Part shown: positions 61,129 to 64,000 of the stretch, piece by piece | Numbering within the stretch: position 1 is the stretch's first letter | Layout of the letters: each line of letters starts with the position of its first letter | IMG/VR virus record: IMGVR_UViG_3300010354_000069 | Coordinates: 1-64,000 of that record | Length of the DNA stretch: 64,000 nt | Source of the DNA: a virus | Reading direction: 5' to 3' (one strand) | The notes under the pieces: generated by a model | The model's input: the letters and a program-made list of their open reading frames with translations, nothing else | The model's database searches: none | What the model was told of the DNA's origin: nothing | Made by a program: the position numbers and the translations under genes

Positions 61129-63245
61129 GGTAATCCGTTTATTTTATTCTGTATAGCGGTAACTTTGTCGTGCAAACTCCCTACCATGGGCATAGCGCTA
61201 GGTATGCGTTTCTGATCTATGATAGCTTTAGAGCTCTCTACTTGGGTCTTTTTTTGGTAGAATAAATCAGAAATCCGTTCTGCTTCTTTTACCGAGTCCC
61301 TGTACATATTCAGAGCTGTGCCGAGGTCTATTATTGTTTGAGTTTTTTTGCGTGAATCCTCTACAGAGAGAGGTGCAGTGTTAGCTTTCCAAGTTGCTTC
61401 TAGACTATTCACTCTCTTTTCTAACACATTAAGATTTCTCATTATAGTAACGTACTTTCCTTTGAACGTATCACCTAACCTATAAAGGTCTTCTAGGGAT
61501 TGATCTAGTAGAGGTGCAAAAGGCTCATTGTTGGTTCCTGGCTCAACGCCTTCTATTCTTGCTGCTAGGTTCCTAAGCATACGATCAAGATTATTAACAT
61601 CATTCACTTGCTTAATTACATTTATACCTCGCTGATCTACTACACCGCTAAATACATCTTTGTCGTTAGTATTAGCTTCAGGAAGTCTACCAGGATTTCT
61701 GTATATTGCATCGACTTCGTCAAGGCTACGATCAAAAGATCTTTCAGCCACCTTTTTACGCTCAGCAAGCGCATTATATACTTCGGTAGTCGGTTTGGAC
61801 TTACTAAACCGGGCAGTTCTAATATCTTTTTCCAAGGGTTCAACCAGTCTCTTAAATTCGTCGTACACCCTAGCGTAAGCATCCCGACCCGCTTTAATTT
61901 TTTGAGCTAAAGCATTAGCAGCAGTAGACTCAACTTCCCCGCCGCCTTGCTTTTTATTGTCGTCAGCAGGAGCGATAGCAGGAGCGGTAGAAGCAGCCGC
62001 TGCTGCAGAAGAATCGAGGCGAGGTCCACTTTGGGCAGCCGCTTCTGCTCTATTGATATTATCTTGAGCTTTAGCTTTAGCTTTAATGTTACGCCTAGAA
62101 TTAGGCCCGGTGCTACCCTTTCTTTTTCTCTTGACTTCAGTGGAGCCTACAATCATGCCCTGAATCTTGTACCAAGTACGATCATCTCTCTGGTAGAGAC
62201 GTTCAAACCCGACAACAATCAGGTCGTACTTGATCGTGACAATTCCGGTGTTCAGAACAAATCGCAGGGGAACGCCGCGGCGAATCTGCATTTCAAACGC
62301 ACGTGAGATTGCCCAAGCTCCAAGATTGCCCATTCCGTAGGTTGGCGAGCCGCCCCTGTCTTTTGGATCCGTGCTCAAACCGTATTGATAGCCTAAGTAA
62401 CCGCGAGCATTTACCTGGTTTGCCTGAGGGCTGTTAGGAAGGTAGAAAGGGTCTGGTGAAAGCTCTGAGTAAACCTGACTTTCGCCAGGTTTCAACCCTG
62501 TCCTAGAAAGTAACTGCTGTTCCTCGTCTGTAAGCTTCCGGCTATTCCCGCTTTGTATCTGGTCGGTCGTAGGGCCAACAAAGTGTTTGTGCGCGTCAAA
62601 CTGGACCTTATGGTCAAACCCAAGAAACGCCCCTACAAACTCAAGCATTTGTCCCTGAATGCCTAGAGACTGGTAGAGGGGAACGCTACCTGGAATCAGC
62701 ATGGTAGAAAAGTTCTGAATGTGTCTGACAGTAATGCCCGGGCCTGCTCCCGGGGCAATCGTACCGGTTGCGCCGTGTACTGAAGCCACGGTAGACATGG
62801 CTGGTGGAACCTCAAACTCAAGCGGGCCTAGTAGTACTCGCGTGAATCCGGGGTACCCTTGGTTGGTTACTGCCTCAGCCGTCCTTCTGGAGTTAATACC
62901 AGTACCGTTATCATATTCTTCTGCCGCTTCATTAGCGGTGTCTGCCCCTTTGGGTTTTGACAAAAGACTCATTACACCGCCCAAACCCCAAACAGCGCCG
63001 GCTGTTGCAGTCTGCTGTAAAACGTCCTGCCACTTGCTAGGATCGTTTGCTATTTGGGTTATCCACGAGCTCGTCATGGTGCCCGGCAAAGAGTCAAAAA
63101 TAGCGGCAGTAGTGGGATTAGAGTGGGCCAAAGCTCCTATTCCCGCATTTGCAGCACCAGCTTTGCTTTCAAAGTCGGCGAGGTTGAGTTTTGCCCCGCC
63201 GACCTCAAGCTTTCCGCTTGTGATGTCCTGCCACCACTCAGCCAT
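61125..63245 (-). CDS. Putative tail/baseplate structural protein (706 aa)
   Basis: The N-terminal half (to ~residue 370) is globular. It includes a hydrophobic patch (GAVWGLGGVMSLL), LGPLEFEVPPAMS, and a FVLNTGIVTIKYDLIVVGFE strand cluster. The C-terminal half is a basic then Ala-rich linker followed by long helices (ALAQKIKAGRDAYARVYDEF, NLDRMLRNLAARIEGVEP), predicted coiled coil. The C-terminal half is AT-richer in DNA than the first, suggesting a separate origin. It lies between holin-like and small structural genes. Exact function unknown. Confidence 0.65.
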   Translation of the reverse strand: MAEWWQDITSGKLEVGGAKLNLADFESKAGAANAGIGALAHSNPTTAAIFDSLPGTMTSSWITQIANDPSKWQDVLQQTATAGAVWGLGGVMSLLSKPKGADTANEAAEEYDNGTGINSRRTAEAVTNQGYPGFTRVLLGPLEFEVPPAMSTVASVHGATGTIAPGAGPGITVRHIQNFSTMLIPGSVPLYQSLGIQGQMLEFVGAFLGFDHKVQFDAHKHFVGPTTDQIQSGNSRKLTDEEQQLLSRTGLKPGESQVYSELSPDPFYLPNSPQANQVNARGYLGYQYGLSTDPKDRGGSPTYGMGNLGAWAISRAFEMQIRRGVPLRFVLNTGIVTIKYDLIVVGFERLYQRDDRTWYKIQGMIVGSTEVKRKRKGSTGPNSRRNIKAKAKAQDNINRAEAAAQSGPRLDSSAAAAASTAPAIAPADDNKKQGGGEVESTAANALAQKIKAGRDAYARVYDEFKRLVEPLEKDIRTARFSKSKPTTEVYNALAERKKVAERSFDRSLDEVDAIYRNPGRLPEANTNDKDVFSGVVDQRGINVIKQVNDVNNLDRMLRNLAARIEGVEPGTNNEPFAPLLDQSLEDLYRLGDTFKGKYVTIMRNLNVLEKRVNSLEATWKANTAPLSVEDSRKKTQTIIDLGTALNMYRDSVKEAERISDLFYQKKTQVESSKAIIDQKRIPSAMPMVGSLHDKVTAIQNKINGLP

Positions 63246-63248
63246 GGT

Positions 63249-63647
63249 TTACTTACCGCTATACAACTGGGCAACTGCCGCCAGCAGGCCAAGTAATACA
63301 GACAATAGCGTGCCATAGGTAACCAGCGTGTTGTGCTGTAGCTCCTTTGCGGTAGCCAACTGGCGCTCCACCGCGGTGTCCTCAATTTTCTTGACGCTGG
63401 CTTCAATCAGCTCAAGGCGACGGTTCTGTACTTCCAGAATATGCTGGACTTCGCCACGTGAGATGTTGCCCTCGTTCAGCCTCTTGAGGTCACGCAAGTC
63501 GTTATGAATAGCGTCAATCTTGGCCAGTAGAGTGGCAATCTCACGCGAGTTGATGCCCGTCTGCACGGCCATGTCATCCAGCCTGCGGGATAGTTCGCCT
63601 ATACGCCTCTCAAGTTCGTCAGCGCGCAACTCAAAACCTTCATTCAT
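63249..63647 (-). CDS. Coiled-coil membrane protein, XhlA-like / holin-type candidate
   Basis: ATG 63647 follows GGAG at six bases; the TTG at 63653 is rejected. The 132-residue protein has a long heptad-rich coiled coil (ADELERRIGELSRRLDDM through QNRRLELIEASVKKIED). One C-terminal transmembrane helix follows (TLLSVLLGLLAAVAQLY) with a short SGK tail. This is the layout of XhlA-type haemolysin or holin accessory proteins. With the amidase downstream, a lysis role is plausible. Confidence 0.65.
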   Translation of the reverse strand: MNEGFELRADELERRIGELSRRLDDMAVQTGINSREIATLLAKIDAIHNDLRDLKRLNEGNISRGEVQHILEVQNRRLELIEASVKKIEDTAVERQLATAKELQHNTLVTYGTLLSVLLGLLAAVAQLYSGK

Positions 63648-63656
63648 CCCCAACTC

Positions 63657-63995
63657 CTACGCTTGGTGCAAGCTATCGATCACGCGAATCTTGAACTGCC
63701 CGGCAGTCTGGGGTTTGTTAGCTACGCCAAAGTAGACGACAATCTCTGCTTCGTACTCACCGGGTGTATCGGTATCACCGGGCTGCCACTCATAAACAGC
63801 TTTGCCCGTAGCAGCATCAGTTACGGTAAGTTCAGCTCCGCTGATCTTGTTCTGGGTAGGATCACCTGCGTCAAGCCCCATATAAAGCTTTACGGAAGCA
63901 ACACCAGTAAGATCCAACGGAATGTTCTGTCGATCGGCCAGCTCTACTTCTAGGTTAGGAAGCAAGTCGCCTTGGTACATGGTAATGGTTTGCAT
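63657..63995 (-). CDS. BppU N-terminal-like baseplate protein
   Basis: This 112-residue protein is dominated by beta strands: LEVELADRQNIPLDLTGVASVKLYM, then TDAATGKAVYEWQPGDTDTPGEYEAEI. The pattern (PLDLTGxxxV, TGxxxYxWxxxDTxxxGxYxxE) is that of the BppU N-terminal domain of Gram-positive phage baseplates, which joins receptor-binding arms to the tail. The ribosome binding site lies beyond the window edge; ATG 63980 is an alternative start. Confidence 0.65.
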   Translation of the reverse strand: MQTITMYQGDLLPNLEVELADRQNIPLDLTGVASVKLYMGLDAGDPTQNKISGAELTVTDAATGKAVYEWQPGDTDTPGEYEAEIVVYFGVANKPQTAGQFKIRVIDSLHQA

Positions 63996-64000
63996 CAGAG

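Noticed and set aside
1-64000. CRISPR arrays, insertion sequences and integrase/attachment sites
   Set aside because: No regularly spaced repeats, transposase, terminal inverted repeats or recombinase genes could be seen.

Overview
The window is part of the genome of a large tailed double-stranded DNA bacteriophage. Genes are packed tightly, often joined by ATGA, GTGA or TAATG overlaps. There are no rRNA or recognisable tRNA genes, no CRISPR array and no insertion sequence. A large terminase, tail-type proteins, an endolysin-like amidase and a nearly complete replication module identify a phage. The host cannot be fixed. Frequent GTG and TTG starts, a small Cys/His protein with an HGCDGCC motif of a kind I associate with actinophages, and a BppU-like baseplate domain hint at a Gram-positive, possibly actinobacterial, host. 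This is weak inference.

Layout. Positions 1-4234 (+) hold the end of a tail fibre gene, three tandem paralogous virion-type proteins and a two-helix membrane protein. Positions 4267-5756 (+) hold dUTPase and small nucleotide-metabolism genes. A leftward block (8452 to 5757) encodes five structural-type proteins, including a PAAR-like spike tip. From 8536 to 40556 everything is rightward. It begins with a zinc-ribbon protein and a VWA/metallopeptidase plus MoxR-type AAA pair. A 520-base non-coding region full of inverted repeats follows (11840-12363). The replication and repair block then carries a family A DNA polymerase, beta clamp, DnaX clamp loader, a delta-like subunit, primase, three helicases, DEDDh exonuclease, uracil-DNA glycosylase, RNase HII, B12-dependent ribonucleotide reductase, two PD-(D/E)XK-type nucleases, an HU-like protein and helix-turn-helix proteins. 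The right part (63995 to 40553) is leftward: a BppU-like protein, a holin-like coiled-coil membrane protein, a structural protein, an amidase, the large terminase, and one giant 5,866-residue gene that fills 27% of the window.

Two systems stand out. First, the phage appears to carry a bacterial-style sliding clamp and clamp loader (beta, DnaX, probable delta) next to a T7/Pol I-type polymerase. Second, the giant protein has a PLD-like N-terminus, a lytic transglycosylase and an M23 endopeptidase in the middle. Its C-terminal third contains an internally duplicated array: membrane hairpin with an (M)PAEA motif, HExxH peptidase-like domain, membrane hairpin, PARP-like ADP-ribosyltransferase-fold domain, then the same four units again. 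This reads as a virion-delivered polyvalent effector protein fused to cell-wall-penetration enzymes.

Major capsid, portal and tail-tube genes are not in the window and presumably lie outside it. Functions rest on motifs read by eye; no database search was run.
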